The position numbers and the translations under genes were made by a program. A stretch of 64,000 nucleotides of DNA, taken from NCBI GenBank assembly GCA_002099365.1, contig MSED01000003.1, forward strand, positions 2,170,001 through 2,234,000, read 5' to 3'. The DNA is from Phialophora verrucosa (taxonomy: Eukaryota > Ascomycota > Eurotiomycetes > Chaetothyriales > Herpotrichiellaceae). Of the stretch, positions 20,175 through 30,047 are shown piece by piece. The notes beneath the pieces were generated by a model, which searched no databases, was not told the origin of the DNA, and saw only the letters and a program-made list of their open reading frames with translations. Position 1 is the first letter of the stretch; every line of letters starts with the position of its first letter.

Positions 20175-22897
20175 ATGGATCCTGTGTCTGCTGTCGGCAT
20201 CGTCAGTGGCGTTGCAGCGCTCGCGAAATTGGTGGATGACGGCTTATCAGGCCTCGCTGAATTCATGAATCAGTCACGGAAGGTTGACCAGACCGTCCAA
20301 GGCTTTCACGATGACATCGAGGCCTTGTCAATGGCAATTACCTCGGTTTCAGCCAGGTTTGGACGCAGTCGCGGTTCTACTCTTATTCTGAACTCTCCCG
20401 CCTCTCGCGAGGCTGCCGAATTCCTTTCAATTTCGGTCGCTGCTTGCCAGCGACTGATGCAAAGGCTTGAGACATGCATCCCTGGTCGTCGATCGCCTGC
20501 CGCGGGCATCAACTATTTTCAGCGGCTACTGCTCCAGAGACGGATGCATCGCAGCAGAGAGTCCATACGAGTTATTCAAGGCCAGATACAGATGCATACC
20601 TCCATAATCAACACCGCTTTCAACCTCCTCATCTTGTAAGTTGTGGACGCCAGCGCCCTGATTTGCCCTTATTGTTGACCGGATCCAGTGATTGCATCAT
20701 CCAGTCGCCTCAAGGGCAGGCTCAAGACGTTACCCAACCTTACAACAACTTGGTGGGCTCACTAGCGGAGCTTCAAAGGGAAAGACGACGACTCCCTGCG
20801 AACGCTGATCCGGAAACGGTAGTTGCTGTTCAAAACGCGCGAGCTTTGTCCAATACCGCCACAACCAGTATATCAGGGAGCGCTTCGGTTATCGGCCGAC
20901 AATCCACGCAAGCGGGCTCTCAGCCTCCTTCCACATCGTCGCCGGGCACTCAACAACCCGTTGCTGAAGCTGCACCACCCAACGTGCCTCCCCAATACAC
21001 ACGCAGTCGAATGACAAGGTCTGCTCCCAGCGTGAGCTCTCCACCAAGCGACACACAGTACGCCGGCGAGGGACGAGCTCACACAAGACATGACTCCGGC
21101 TACGGTAGTCGGGAAAATGAGGATGCAGAGAGTTATTTCAGTTCGATTCCTCCAATCGGCCCAGATCAAATACGGCTGGAGACTCAGCGGCTCCTTCAGT
21201 CTCATGGCCACCCAATCTCCCGAGTCCGACCGCTCACAATTTCCCATGCTCATAAAATTGCCCTAGATTGGGCTGCAACCGAAGGCCACCTAATGGCGGT
21301 GAAATATCTCATTAGCCAGGGTACGCCGTTTGACTTACACACCGAGACGGGATTCGCCACTCTTCTTTCAGCCATCGAATCTCAGCATACGGAAGTTGTC
21401 AAATTTTTGCTATCCCTCATCAGTCGGGCCGAATTCACAGGCACCCCTCAAGCACACAATGCCCTCCTGGCAGCGATTCGAAATGGCGACTACGCAGTTT
21501 CGGCAATACTGCTGGACAAAGGCGCGAATCCCAACTCAAGAAACGGTAACCAGGCCACGCCTCTACACCTAGCAGCGGAGCGTGGCTATCTCAGCCTTGT
21601 CAAGCAGCTCCTGCTCAAAGATGGCGACGTGTATGCCAAAGACGAAGCCAAACGCACGCCGTTGCATACTGCCGTCGCCGCTGGCTCGGTGGCGGTGACT
21701 CGAATCCTTCTCCAGTATCGAGCCGAGGTCAACGTCAAAAACTCAGAAGGCGACATCCCCTTCCACGTGGCCTTTCGGTCTGGAAAACTGGAGATTTTCA
21801 ACAGCTTGGTCGAATTTGGTGCCAAAATGCCGCTGACCAATGATGACTTTGTTCGGTCAACCACTCTCGACCAGTTGCTCGATGGGAAGTTGGCAGCCGG
21901 TTTCCATGCTTTTGTGAAGTGTCTACACCAACAGAATCTGTTAACCTTCTTGCGCATCGAGGAGATTGTCTATTACATTGCCAGGGGGAAGTACAAAGAT
22001 GCCTTGAAATACCTGTGCGATGAGGGCGTGCTTACTGGCCCACACTCGCCGGAACAAACTGCCGGAACCGACTTCGATGACCTGAAAAAAGCCTCCTTCC
22101 TTCCCAAAAGGACATCATTTGAAACGCTCAGATCCCTGCCAGCCTACGAACAATACTATAGGTATAATGGCGTCGACGTCCTGTACCGACACCAAGATAC
22201 GCTTGCAGACCAGCACGGACGCAACGAACAAGCACTGAGGAGGGCGGTTGATGCCAACAACGGAAGCGGTTTCCGTGAAACTCTGGAACAGATGAGCCCC
22301 GGGCCTGGTCATCCTCACTGGCCCATCTCTGCTGAAACGCTCTGCCACGTTGTAAAGAAGGGTGATCTCGGCATGCTCCACGCACTTTTCTGGACAAAGG
22401 TCGACATCAACGGCAGAGACTCGGCTGGATGGGCCGCCATCCACTACGCGGCAGACACGTGGAACATGTACGACAAGCTTGTGACACTACACGGTGCTGG
22501 CGCGGATGTGAACCTTCAGACGTCTGCGTTTCGGGACAACCATGAGAAAGGTGCCACGGCGCTGAGCTTGGCCCTTCGAAAAAGGGCAGAGTGCAGAGAC
22601 CAACCGGGCCTCCTCGATTACTGGAAGACCGTATGCCTGGCTTTGCATGCAAGGGGGGGAAATGCTGCGGCGCCAACGCACGCTTCAAGAGGACGTCGGC
22701 GCGACAGAGCTTCCATCCCGCGGGCGCCTTCTACTAAGAAGGTGCTAAGGAAGAAGCCGTCTTCGGTGAGACCGCTCAACGTGGCAAGCCCGGATAGCAC
22801 GACGCAGCGCCATGCTGCGGAGGCTCCCCTGGGCAGTCGGTCCATCCGGCGGACGCCATCCGGAAAGAGTGTACTGGGCAAGAAAAGCCGTCTTTAG
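20175..22897 (+). CDS. STAND-type N-terminal domain and ankyrin repeat protein
   Basis: Two exons, 20175-20635 and 20689-22897 (53-nt intron), encode 889 residues. The start MDPVSAVGIVSGVAALAKLVDDGLSGL and the following helices (about 1-155) match the all-helical N-terminal domain that precedes NACHT or ankyrin parts in fungal STAND/NLR-like proteins. A Ser/Pro/Thr-rich linker (about 180-310) follows. Ankyrin repeats run from about 344 to 534 (for example TPLHLAAERGYLSLVKQLLLKDGDVYAKDE and TPLHTAVAAGSVAVTRILLQYRAEV), and degenerate ones run from about 704 to 810. No P-loop NTPase lies between. The C-terminus is basic and low complexity with two SIRR/SIPR...GK-like repeats. A role in non-self recognition or scaffolding is the family expectation, not shown here. 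The intron restores the reading frame through NLLIFDCIIQSPQG. Confidence 0.86.
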
Positions 22898-23496
22898 CGG
22901 GAAGAATCTAGAGGCTTAAAGTGGAATGAACATCAAAAGGAGGAGAAAGGTGAGCACGACCGAGATAAAGACCAGAGCGAAGGACAGGAAAGACTCGGCG
23001 CGTACGACGTGCGGCTCGCCCTTAGGACAAAGGGTCATCCGGGTGGAGGCATTATTACAGGAAGCGCGATCCATCTTACGTGAATGGTATAGGGTGTGAG
23101 AGATGATATCTACTATTTTTACAAGGTGTTTCAGTTTCGAACCTTAGGTCCTAAAACTATACCCTCGGAGATGGTTGTGTAAAGTTATCATATCCTCGAT
23201 TCACATGGAATTGTCAGAATTCGACATAAGCAGGTGAACATTAGGTTGATCGCGGAAGCCGCGCTGTCGCGAAGAGGCGACGTTACTCTATTTGCAATGG
23301 ATCAGAGAAACATGGCTGTACGTGTAACATTGTCTTCGTCCCAAAAATCACCTCAATCCTGGTACTGTGGCCCCCAGAGAGGTATCGGGCAAGAGTACTT
23401 CCATGAGGCCACGCTACGCTGAAGTGCTGACTGCTTCATATCGAGGTGCATCATGATCTTCCCTTCTGGCAAGGCTTGACCATGTCAATTTCCCGT
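22898..23496. other. intergenic region, 599 nt
   Basis: This is the 3' flank of the ankyrin gene and the convergent flank of a possible small minus-strand gene. No coding segment is recognised. Confidence 0.45.
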
Positions 23497-23763
23497 TCAT
23501 AGCCCTCTTGCGTAGAGGGAACGCATGAATGAACCGTAGCTGTTGCTCATTGAACTCGACAGCGAATCCGTATCAGATGTTCGTCCACTTGAGCTCGCGA
23601 TGTCTCTTTTGGTAGAGCTGGCTGATGAACGGCTTGACGAGGTGGATGTGGCATGTTGTGATGAGGAGGAGGTCGTCGATGGCGACTTAAGGTAGCCTGA
23701 GGTCGTGGGGTTGGTGGAGTCGATAGAGGTGATGGATCTGCGAGCAAAGAATGCGGATGCCAT
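23497..23763 (-). CDS. small serine-rich hypothetical protein
   Basis: This is an intronless open frame of 88 residues starting in a good context (GAACAATGG). The protein begins MASAFFARRSITSIDSTNP and then is almost half Ser/Thr, ending SSMSNSYGSFMRSLYARGL. No domain is recognised. A TATAAATA element lies on the same strand at 23947-23940, about 180 nt upstream, with no other gene in between, which supports a real transcription unit. Low-complexity composition means the frame could also be open by chance. Small Ser-rich proteins of this kind in filamentous fungi are often stress- or conidiation-induced; here that is only a guess. Confidence 0.4.
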   Translation of the reverse strand: MASAFFARRSITSIDSTNPTTSGYLKSPSTTSSSSQHATSTSSSRSSASSTKRDIASSSGRTSDTDSLSSSMSNSYGSFMRSLYARGL

Positions 23764-25079
23764 TGTTCTGGACGTTGTGGAGATATGTCTCTTGGTCGAC
23801 AGTGGTAATTTGCTTCTGACAAGGTCACTTGCTTCTGGCGTCTGTGTAGATTTGCTTTCTGTACGAGCTCTGGAATGGTGCTTCAGGTTGGCTGGGAGGA
23901 GGAATTGAGCCAGCGTTTCATGACATCCTTCTCACCTTGTATTTATATGTGCTCTCTCTCAAACCGCGTAGTAGCGCCTAGTGGAACTCCGCGCCCAATG
24001 CCAGCATTTCATCTTGACAGCGCCTCACCAGAGAGGGCAATGAGGACAAAAGGCGGATTGACCAAAGGGTGTGCTGGCCTCGTGTGTCCGCGACGAATCG
24101 TTGCGGGCGTGTTGCTGGATGCCAAAGCTGACCACATGCAAGAACCCACCGGGACGAATCAAGCCCTGACTTCGGAGGAGCAGTCCGTAGCCGATGGGAA
24201 TAGAATCGCTCTCGGACACAGGTCGTTGTGTTACACCACAAGGAGCAAGGCCAACTGGGCGCAAGGGCTGACAGGGCGCAGCACAGAAGAGAGGAGAGAG
24301 AGGGAGAAGCGTGTCAGCGGGGCCACATGCGTGTCTCGTGTTGGGGGAGTTCATAGGGCTGATGATGAGTGCAGGACCATCGCTTAACGACGGGCAGTGA
24401 GGTACACCAAGTCATCATTGGGTGGTGAGGCGTTGAGGCCGCAGAAACGTCCACCGCCTGAAAGTGGGGGCTGACTCTAAGAAAATGTGCCTGCATCACA
24501 GAAGCGGCGCGGTGAAGAAGACCTCGAGGTCTTTTGGTCTCATGCACCTCGCAGCAGGTGACCGAAGGTGTCGATAGAAGACGTAGAAAATTAGCATCCC
24601 AAGAGACGAGTTGCAACGCAAATTCCTCTTTTCGATGACTCCAGTCGTCCGCCTTGCTTCATACCGTCAATTTAGCTTCCTCAAATTTTTTCTCGAGATG
24701 TACAGACTGTTCTTGCTGTCGACAAAGAGGCGGAAATACCCCCTACCGCTCTCATCTGATATATGGACATTGCGTACGCGCACTTATTGGATCATCTCAA
24801 CACCAGTCCTGTGCAGCTCTCAATCTACTAACTGTCAAATTTCTGCTGAGCACCTTACTAGAACGGCCCATTTCCTTTCATCGCACGCCATTCCCGGCGT
24901 CGCAAACCCATTCCATATATAGCACATCTTCTGCCTCGCACACGCCTCGCACGAATTGCTCCCTACCACACTACTCCACGTCTCATACAGGTTATACGCC
25001 CCCACGGGCGTTTGATCAACCAACATACTCTTCGTCACTCCGTCCCAATATATCGCATTGGAAGGCGCACTCCCAGGCC
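23764..25079. other. intergenic region, 1316 nt
   Basis: This holds the presumed promoter of the small minus-strand gene (TATAAATA at 23947-23940) and pyrimidine-rich, AT-richer DNA from 24600 to 25080 that could be the promoter and leader of the next small gene. Open frames inside are short and overlapping on both strands. Confidence 0.45.
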
Positions 25080-25382
25080 ATGAGCCGTTCTGCGACGCAG
25101 CGGCGCTGTAGACACTTGTGCATCATACCCAAATTACCACTCGGGGACTGTTCAGCCGAGCGACTCGCCGATACCGGCAAAGTATGTTGGAATTGCGGTG
25201 ATGAAGAATGTAAGCGAGTCGACTTGGTAGAGCTTGCTAACAGGGTCGTTCCTCCTCAATGCAACAATGGAGGAGCCAACCGCGAGAGGCTAGAAGTGGT
25301 CGACCCTTGTGTTGCTGAGCTATGCTTTACCATTCAACGTGTATGTACTGTTTGCCAGGAAGTCGTAGAAGATCTGGATTGA
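25080..25382 (+). CDS. small cysteine-rich hypothetical protein
   Basis: This is an open frame of 100 residues from the ATG at 25080 (context AGGCCATGAG). It contains ten cysteines, grouped as CWNCGDEECKR near residue 40 and CFTIQRVCTVCQEV near the C-terminus. The two C-x2-C pairs could form a small zinc-binding site (C-x2-C...C-x2-C), which would make it a zinc-ribbon or knuckle-like protein. The frame is open a further 142 codons upstream, but that part is Ser/Thr/Leu-rich and lacks the same character, so the internal ATG was chosen. There is no signal peptide. The family is not recognised, and a chance open frame is possible. Confidence 0.4.
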   Translation: MSRSATQRRCRHLCIIPKLPLGDCSAERLADTGKVCWNCGDEECKRVDLVELANRVVPPQCNNGGANRERLEVVDPCVAELCFTIQRVCTVCQEVVEDLD

Positions 25383-25931
25383 GCCTTCGTGCGGAAAAGA
25401 CAAGAATTAGCTTCGCCATGGGTTATGCGGCAAGACAATGCTTTCTTAAGCCGTAGCGACAAACAAACTCAAAAACCCTGCACTCGATGCTTCGATTCCT
25501 ACCTTTAAATCTTGCTAAGCTTCCCCGGATGTATTGACGGAGACATCTCCATCTTGATATAGAGATATCGAGGCAGCTGAGAGCATCGACAACGCAGCCC
25601 GAGTTGAGCACGCAATCACCCATTGCGGGACGGCGTTGGGAAAAGACGCATGATTGAGCTCGGCGCTACGCTTTCTTGTAGCAAGCGAAGACGGGGAACA
25701 AGTTGGAAGACGTGCGATGTCGGTTGACAGCGAACGTACTGTACAAGAAACATGGGGGTACCAGGAAAGTGACTGCGTGACCGCGGCATAGTTGCCTTCC
25801 ACGAAAGAGAGACTATTCCCTTTCGGTCGACATCGAACTTTCATCTCGGAGCTGCTCTGCGCAAACATTATTCTGTAACGACAACCGGGTCCATACCAAG
25901 CGCACTCTACTGTGGGCGGTAACAGCTTCTA
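25383..25931. other. intergenic region, 549 nt
   Basis: This is upstream of the mitochondrial ribosomal protein candidate. A 117-codon minus-strand frame (25515-25868) has no recognisable product. Nothing else is seen. Confidence 0.45.
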
Positions 25932-26840
25932 ATGGCCAAGGCAATGGACTCCCTTCCAAGCTCAATCTGTCGGTCCTGCTACCTCCGACTCCTTAGGCCG
26001 CCCTCATACCGAGCATTCAGCACCTCCTCCCCCCGACTGTATATTCCACCTGAATCTCCCGCCTACATCGATGTCCCTCAACCACTCCAACCAGTGCGTG
26101 ACGGGAAGCCCCGAGCAAAGGGTATCTTGCCCCTTCCAAGGGAACTCTTCCCCGCCCGCCGCCCGGACAAACCCAGCCAAGCATATCTCGACAACGTGAC
26201 GCGCGATCCCCTGCCCAAGAACGTCCTGTCCGACGGAGAACTCACCGAAACGGGAAAATATAAACGGCGTATGGCGGAGCTGCGGAAAACGCACCTCCGC
26301 TCCAGTCTAAAGGAGCTCCATGCTCGAAAGACGTCAATCGACGACACAATCGCAGCCCGGAGCGCAGCCAAACAGCTCGACCGCGCTAGACTCCTCTCCC
26401 AACCGGAGCGCGAAGACGCACGCCTTACGAACGTCTCCATCCCCAGCGCCATGCGGCCACAGAAGGTGCATCAACTCTCGCCGGAAGAGGAGCAGGAAAT
26501 CTACAACTCTCGCCTCGCCGCGCACCAAGCCACTCTCGCCGCAAAACACGAGGACCGCCTGGACAACCTCCACACGCTGTACATGAACGCGCGAAACTTC
26601 ATAACCACGAAAGAACAACTCGCCTCTGCAATCGACCAGGCGTTTGACACGAGCAGATCGATCTGGGATAAGGAAGGCAAGCCGGACACAGTGGAGACGA
26701 TGATTGCACGGGGCAGGGACCGGTCCGCCGACGACGGGCGAGGCGGAACTATGTTGCCTGGGGATGTCACCGAGCGGGCGAGGAAGGACCAAGAACGCAT
26801 GAAGCAGATTGCAGAGCGGCTGAGTGGTGGGAAGTTGTGA
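25932..26840 (+). CDS. mitochondrial small-subunit ribosomal protein, mS26-like
   Basis: This is an intronless gene of 302 residues. The N-terminus (SICRSCYLRLLRPPSYRAFSTSS) is rich in Arg/Ser/Leu without acidic residues and looks like a mitochondrial presequence. It is followed by PPESPAYIDVPQPLQP and LPLPRELFP, a layout I associate with the fungal mS26/Pet123 group of mitoribosome proteins. The middle (about 110-230) is highly charged and helical (RRMAELRKTHLRSSLKELHA; EEEQEIYNSRLAAHQATLAAKHEDRL), as expected for an rRNA-coating protein. The C-terminus is basic. Either Met1 or Met5 could be used. Assignment to mS26 rests on overall resemblance only; another mitoribosomal subunit is possible, but a mitochondrial location is well supported. 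Confidence 0.68.
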   Translation: MAKAMDSLPSSICRSCYLRLLRPPSYRAFSTSSPRLYIPPESPAYIDVPQPLQPVRDGKPRAKGILPLPRELFPARRPDKPSQAYLDNVTRDPLPKNVLSDGELTETGKYKRRMAELRKTHLRSSLKELHARKTSIDDTIAARSAAKQLDRARLLSQPEREDARLTNVSIPSAMRPQKVHQLSPEEEQEIYNSRLAAHQATLAAKHEDRLDNLHTLYMNARNFITTKEQLASAIDQAFDTSRSIWDKEGKPDTVETMIARGRDRSADDGRGGTMLPGDVTERARKDQERMKQIAERLSGGKL

Positions 26841-27845
26841 ACGGAAGCGCTGCTGCGTCAAGATTCGACTGACTGGGGCGGCCGCTGATAGTGAGGGGCA
26901 AGTCTCTTCGAGGGATTGTACAAATAAATATGTGCAACGGGTGCTGGGGCGCCGGAGCTACCAAGAAGAAATATGCCTCGAGAGGGGAGAAGTTGTACAA
27001 CACTTTATCTCTAAGGAGAATTTATGTCTTAAGCCTCACACCTGGTCAAGCCAGTGTTTAGATATTCCAACTGTGCTGCTGCACGGATGCGGCATGGTCG
27101 CCCGTTACTTCGCATTGGATCTGCGTAGCCTCCCCCTGGTATAGCCGGAAAATGTTCAAGTTCCCTTGAAGACAAGACGGAGCGTTTGTCGTGGATGACC
27201 GAAAAGACCAGATGTTTTGTTCCCTGAGCTGCGGGCATTGCACAGCATTGCCCCCTGTGTTATAAGCCTCCGAACCGTTCGAAGAGGGGACCGGACGCAA
27301 TGTCGCCTTACGGGGCGTCAGCTCAACCGTTTGAGCGCACGGGAAGACAGCTGTCCCAGAAGATCAATGTAGGGATCGGCTGATTCCGTAGATTTTCGCT
27401 GGAGAATGGTGTGGTCGAGTAGCATTCCTGTGCCTGTAGTACCTCGCGATGCTTGCGTGTGCTTGTTTGCCTTGCATGTGGAACACAAAGCAGCCCAGCA
27501 GTTTTTGTGCGTAGGGTTGCCGTCAAAGCAAACGGTGCGTAACGGCGCGCAGATACCGCATTCTGTGGTACCCGTTGCCGGACATCAGAACATCCAGAGA
27601 CGGTCATATTGTTCTCGTCTCTGAAGTGGCCTCTACCCCAACTCCGTTACACCGAGTTCCGGTTCCTCAGAAAGCCGCTCGCCGGGGACGACTGTTTGCT
27701 GATGTCCGCTCCGGAGTATGCTCTCAATTGGGCGGGCTTAACGGCTTGTCGCACTCTTCGGCGACGAGCCAGGTAGCCTGAGCATGTGAACAGTAGATGC
27801 TTGTGGGAGAGTATTGTTCCCCATGGCTGTTTGATGGTGGGCGCA
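26841..27845. other. convergent 3' region, 1005 nt
   Basis: This lies between the 3' ends of the ribosomal protein gene and the STK19 gene. AATAAA at 26923-26928 is 83 nt past the first stop. No coding segment with a convincing product is seen; the frames present are short and overlapping. Confidence 0.5.
26923..26928 (+). terminator. possible polyadenylation signal
   Basis: AATAAA lies 83 nt downstream of the mS26-like stop codon. Fungal signals are degenerate, so this is only suggestive. Confidence 0.3.
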
Positions 27846-29051
27846 TCAGGTCAGTGCTCGTACACCAAGACCGACGCTACGAGTCTCGAAGAGTTCAATT
27901 AGTCCTGCACCCAGGCACTCTTCCAAAACCCAATCGAAGTTCAGACCATATAAATCCTTCCATTTCTTCGTTTTCGCCGGCATGACGCCGGAAAACTCCC
28001 CCCTGATTCGCTTGGCTGTAGAAACACGATTGTCGGAATCAACAGCCCCGTCCCATCGTTCGCGCAGGAGATACAGCGGGGCCTCTTTGTATTTTGATTT
28101 GCCCAGGAGCTCAAGTAAATGTGCGCGACCGGCAGCTAATAGCCTCAGGTATGGCCCGATGTTGGGCAGTGAAAGCACCAACTCGTTTGCTTGTGTCTGG
28201 TAGATGGAGGAGCTCGATCGCCGAGCCGTACCTACCCCACCTAAATTCTCGAAGGTTGACTCTCCACCAATGGCCCCTGCTGACCCTGAGGCAGCACGGG
28301 AGATTTTGGGCATGGACACAAGAGATGAACCAGCCAAAGAAACATTCCGAGAGCCGGTCAAGGATGACGAGACAAGAAAGCCAGTTCGAGTCAAGGCGGT
28401 CACATGAGACGTCGGCAACTCTTGGGGCGGAATGCCGGTGACTCGAGGGTGAGCGCGGAGCACGTTGCAGAAATCAACTCGAACATTTGGTGGAACGTCG
28501 CTTCGATCAAGCAAGGTTTGTAACTCTTCCATGCTGATGACGACTTCACCCAGGCCACTGATATCGTTGCCTCGACCCGTAATTTTGATCCTTCGAATCT
28601 TACCGGTGGCTTGCAACGCAGCAATGTCCCGCTCCGTCTTGGATGAAGCGGCTATCAGAGCATGAACATGCGCTAACGACACAACAGGTGGCATATTCCG
28701 CTGGAAGTTGAGCACCTCGGCAACGCGCACGCTATTCATGCCCGCTCGCTCTGGGAGCGCCGCAAACATAGTCGCACGGGCATATTGCATGGCACTTAGG
28801 ACATCTTTGGCGGAGTCAACAGTGATGGTCGACAAAACTTTGCCCCTTGGTGTCAATCTGTCTTCACCATCTTCCCAGGCGTTCGGGTCGTCGCCAACCG
28901 CCTCGACGAGTGACTTTGTCCGCTGGCCAGTCGGTTTACTGCGCGGAAGATTCGCGAAAGGCGAGGAAGAATGTCGACGTCCAGTCTCGGCGGGTCTCCT
29001 GGCCGGCTTGTTTACCCGCGACGAGTGGGACGCAGTGAGATAGAGGGGCAT
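27846..29051 (-). CDS. STK19: STK19 family winged-helix DNA repair protein
   Basis: This is an intronless gene of 401 residues. The C-terminal signature FDWVLEECLGAGLIELFETRSVGLGVRAL is diagnostic of the STK19 (Ser/Thr-kinase 19) family. The middle shows the expected winged-helix series: VVSLAHVHALIAASSKTERDIAALQATGKIRRIKI (about 120-155), GEVVISMEELQTLL, and NIGPYLRLLAAGRAHLLELLGKSKYKEAPLYLLRERWDG. Despite the name, the family lacks kinase motifs; the human protein is now known as a chromatin-associated DNA-binding factor in transcription-coupled nucleotide excision repair. The N-terminus (1-70) is basic and disordered and could hold a nuclear signal. A Ser/Gly-rich loop sits at about 220-275. 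It is divergent from the trehalose gene across 1 kb. Confidence 0.88.
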   Translation of the reverse strand: MPLYLTASHSSRVNKPARRPAETGRRHSSSPFANLPRSKPTGQRTKSLVEAVGDDPNAWEDGEDRLTPRGKVLSTITVDSAKDVLSAMQYARATMFAALPERAGMNSVRVAEVLNFQRNMPPVVSLAHVHALIAASSKTERDIAALQATGKIRRIKITGRGNDISGLGEVVISMEELQTLLDRSDVPPNVRVDFCNVLRAHPRVTGIPPQELPTSHVTALTRTGFLVSSSLTGSRNVSLAGSSLVSMPKISRAASGSAGAIGGESTFENLGGVGTARRSSSSIYQTQANELVLSLPNIGPYLRLLAAGRAHLLELLGKSKYKEAPLYLLRERWDGAVDSDNRVSTAKRIRGEFSGVMPAKTKKWKDLYGLNFDWVLEECLGAGLIELFETRSVGLGVRALT

Positions 29052-30047
29052 GGCAGAAGAGGGGGAGTTCAGAACAGATTGTACCTCGTACGAGTACTGG
29101 GTAACAGATTGATATTTAGCTGCATCGCCACTGCAGGGGCCGGGAAAGTCTCGCTAACAACTCCAGGCAATAACCCCTAAGAATCTCACAGGCAGCGACG
29201 GACAAGGCGACAGTGAAATGGTTGGTGGTCCAAGGTTCCGAAGAATTGACGGGAACCTTCGAGGGCGTGGTTGCAAGAGAGTTTGCGGGTTGGGCAGACC
29301 GAGCCAGTTAAACAAGAGGATGAGGGCCGCTTACCTACAAATATTTCCAGGCGAGGCCGCACACCGGCTGGAAGGTCTCTTAGCACGCCTAGCCCGAAGT
29401 TCCGGGCGGTTTTGAGCTGCTAGGTCGAATCCAGAGCGCCTAACGGATTGCTCCACGCGTGGCGCGATGCAGCAAGCCTGTTGCTCTGTCTTGCCCCACA
29501 GCCTTCACGTCACTCCCAAGCTGGGAAAAACCCGGACGCGGCAGCGGAAATGCCAGCCGCGCCCTCGACATCCCATTCCGATGTTGGATGTTGGCAGTGA
29601 CGGGATTGAGTTCCATTCCCACCATTCGCGCGGCTACCTAATGGGGCCTGTATCACTTTAGCATGTGTAAAAAACTTACAGGACGGGCACCCACGCATCA
29701 TAGCTTCAAGCGACTGACACCTCGCCCTTGCCCTACCACGCTCGTTCCACCCACCATTGACCATGATCTTATTCTTATTCACTCCTTCTTCCTTGGTTAC
29801 AAACTTCTGGTCTTAAACCTGCTCTTTCCTCTGCTTTGGTGAACGGCTCCTGAGCCTTCACTTACTGGCTGCGGGGCCTGTTCTATCTGACCCGAGTTGT
29901 GAATACTTCTACGCACTCCATCTCGACGTCAAAGTGACTCTTCACCTCTGACGTAGTCGAGAGTGAGCGGACCATTCGAAAGCCTCAGCATTCGGCGATT
30001 GTTATTTTTCCTAGGTTGAACGTGGACTCGCAGCATCAGACGCGACA
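29052..30047. other. divergent intergenic region, 996 nt
   Basis: This is the shared upstream region of STK19 (minus) and the trehalose synthase subunit (plus). AGGGG at 29135-29139 and CCCCT at 29174-29178 match the stress response element (STRE) core, which would suit trehalose genes, though they lie far (about 900 nt) from that ATG. The palindrome CTCGTACGAG is at 29085-29094. No gene is seen. Confidence 0.45.

Noticed and set aside
24654..25079. Upstream extension of the cysteine-rich small ORF
   Set aside because: The 142 extra codons are Ser/Thr/Leu-rich and pyrimidine-derived, unlike the downstream part.
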